A stretch of 64,000 nt of DNA, taken from contig NZ_FOVE01000011.1 in NCBI RefSeq assembly GCF_900115065.1, positions 1-64,000 of the forward strand, read 5' to 3'. The DNA comes from Formivibrio citricus (lineage in GTDB: Bacteria > Pseudomonadota > Gammaproteobacteria > Burkholderiales > Chitinibacteraceae). Shown here piece by piece: positions 63,590 through 64,000 of this stretch. The notes beneath the pieces were generated by a model. It was not told the origin of the DNA. It ran no database searches and worked only from the letters and a program-made list of their open reading frames with translations. Position 1 is the stretch's first letter. Each line of letters starts with the position of its first letter. Made by a program: the position numbers and the translations under genes.

Positions 63590-64000
63590 TATTCGCCCCT
63601 TTCTTCGGAAGTTGCGGGCACTTGCCTGCGGATTGGCTTGCTGGCGGGTTGTTCGGTATTGCTGCTGCCCAACAGATTGGCGCCGATGAATCCCCCGGTA
63701 TTGGGCGGGGCGATGATGACGGAGATCTTGTCGGACAATTTGTCGGCCAGCGTCTTCTGGATCAGCAGGGGATGCTTGCTGATCAGGGCACCGTCCCGCT
63801 CCATCTGTGCGCTGGCGGCTTTGCCCATGACTTCGACGCGATAAGCATCGGCTTCGGCCAGCTTCTGGCGTGATGCCGCTTCTCCCACGGCTTCAATTTT
63901 GCGGGCCTCGGCATTGGCTTCCGCGCCCTTGATGCGCGATACCTTTTCGGCATCGGCTTCGAGCTGGCGTTGCTGAATCTGTTTTTCCTTGAAGGGCAGT
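63589..64000 (-). CDS. SPFH/Band 7 (flotillin- or prohibitin-like) protein, C-terminal part (cut by window edge)
   Basis: The last ~136 codons of a protein whose frame stays open to the window edge. The visible part is a Glu/Ala/Lys-rich coiled coil (AEADAEKVSRIKGAEANAEA and similar), then ISKHPLLIQKTLADKLSDKI, a strand (ISVIIAP) and GGFIGANLLG, as in SPFH-domain proteins. The SPFH domain itself would be to the right of the window. It is co-transcribed and coupled with the SH3-like gene. Such proteins form membrane microdomain scaffolds. Confidence 0.8.
   Translation of the reverse strand, partial: LPFKEKQIQQRQLEADAEKVSRIKGAEANAEARKIEAVGEAASRQKLAEADAYRVEVMGKAASAQMERDGALISKHPLLIQKTLADKLSDKISVIIAPPNTGGFIGANLLGSSNTEQPASKPIRRQVPATSEERGE

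Overview
The window is chromosomal DNA from a betaproteobacterium. It is GC-rich, densely coding and full of housekeeping operons. The gene orders (pilB-pilC-pilD-coaE-zapD-yacG, exbB-exbD-lpxK-Trm112-kdsB-adk, yceD-rpmF-plsX-fabHDG-acpP-fabF, lptM next to cyaY) fit Rhodocyclales-type betaproteobacteria; that placement is inference from gene order and protein resemblance. There is no prophage, CRISPR array or intact insertion sequence. The left edge cuts acnB and the right edge cuts an SPFH-family gene.

Layout. 1-9.1 kb: end of acnB, an HDOD protein, apaH, and a minus-strand run yacG/zapD/coaE/pilD/pilC/pilB plus a CorC-like membrane protein. 9.2-14.2 kb: ffh, the rpsP-rimM-trmD-rplS ribosome/tRNA-modification operon, ogt and xerD. 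14.3-17.5 kb: a single-chain fusion of both electron-transfer-flavoprotein subunits, and xseA. 17.8-23.8 kb: exbB-exbD, lpxK, Trm112-like, kdsB, adk, a UbiH-type hydroxylase and dsbC. 23.9-29.3 kb: a periplasmic binding protein, aldo-keto reductase, TraB/GumN protein, lptM, cyaY, a small membrane protein and a BepA-like protease. 29.5-34.0 kb: tgt-yajC-secD-secF. 34.0-38.2 kb: a DedA protein, bioC, an unknown gene, bioD and a YcgR-like protein. 38.2-43.3 kb: tRNA-Thr, a small unknown gene, a receiver/degenerate-GGDEF protein, and maf/methylase/nadE. 43.3-49.8 kb: the fatty-acid synthesis cluster. 50-52.6 kb: tRNA-Cys and two tRNA-Gly genes divergent from nadA-nadM/Nudix. 52.6-64 kb: an L,D-transpeptidase/TPR pair, a DUF486 protein, upp, uraA, glnS, a chemoreceptor with a C-terminal Cache-like domain, a methyltransferase, an SH3-like exported protein and the SPFH protein.

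The genes mostly serve core functions: envelope building (lpxK, kdsB, lptM, L,D-transpeptidase, Sec), fatty acid synthesis, NAD and biotin synthesis, uracil salvage, translation and type IV pilus assembly.

The most unusual signal is not a protein. Several intergenic gaps carry a roughly 120-165 nt element with one fixed plan: an outer inverted repeat, about 40 nt, the hexamer ATCCTC, a short central hairpin, TCCGG (or TGCGG), about 40 nt, and the outer repeat again. The central and outer stems differ in sequence from copy to copy but stay complementary within each copy, which is covariation. The best copies lie at 14166-14286, 24677-24841, 40157-40300 (reverse) and 56207-56328. Three of these four sit in convergent gaps with an arm at or within a base of a stop codon.
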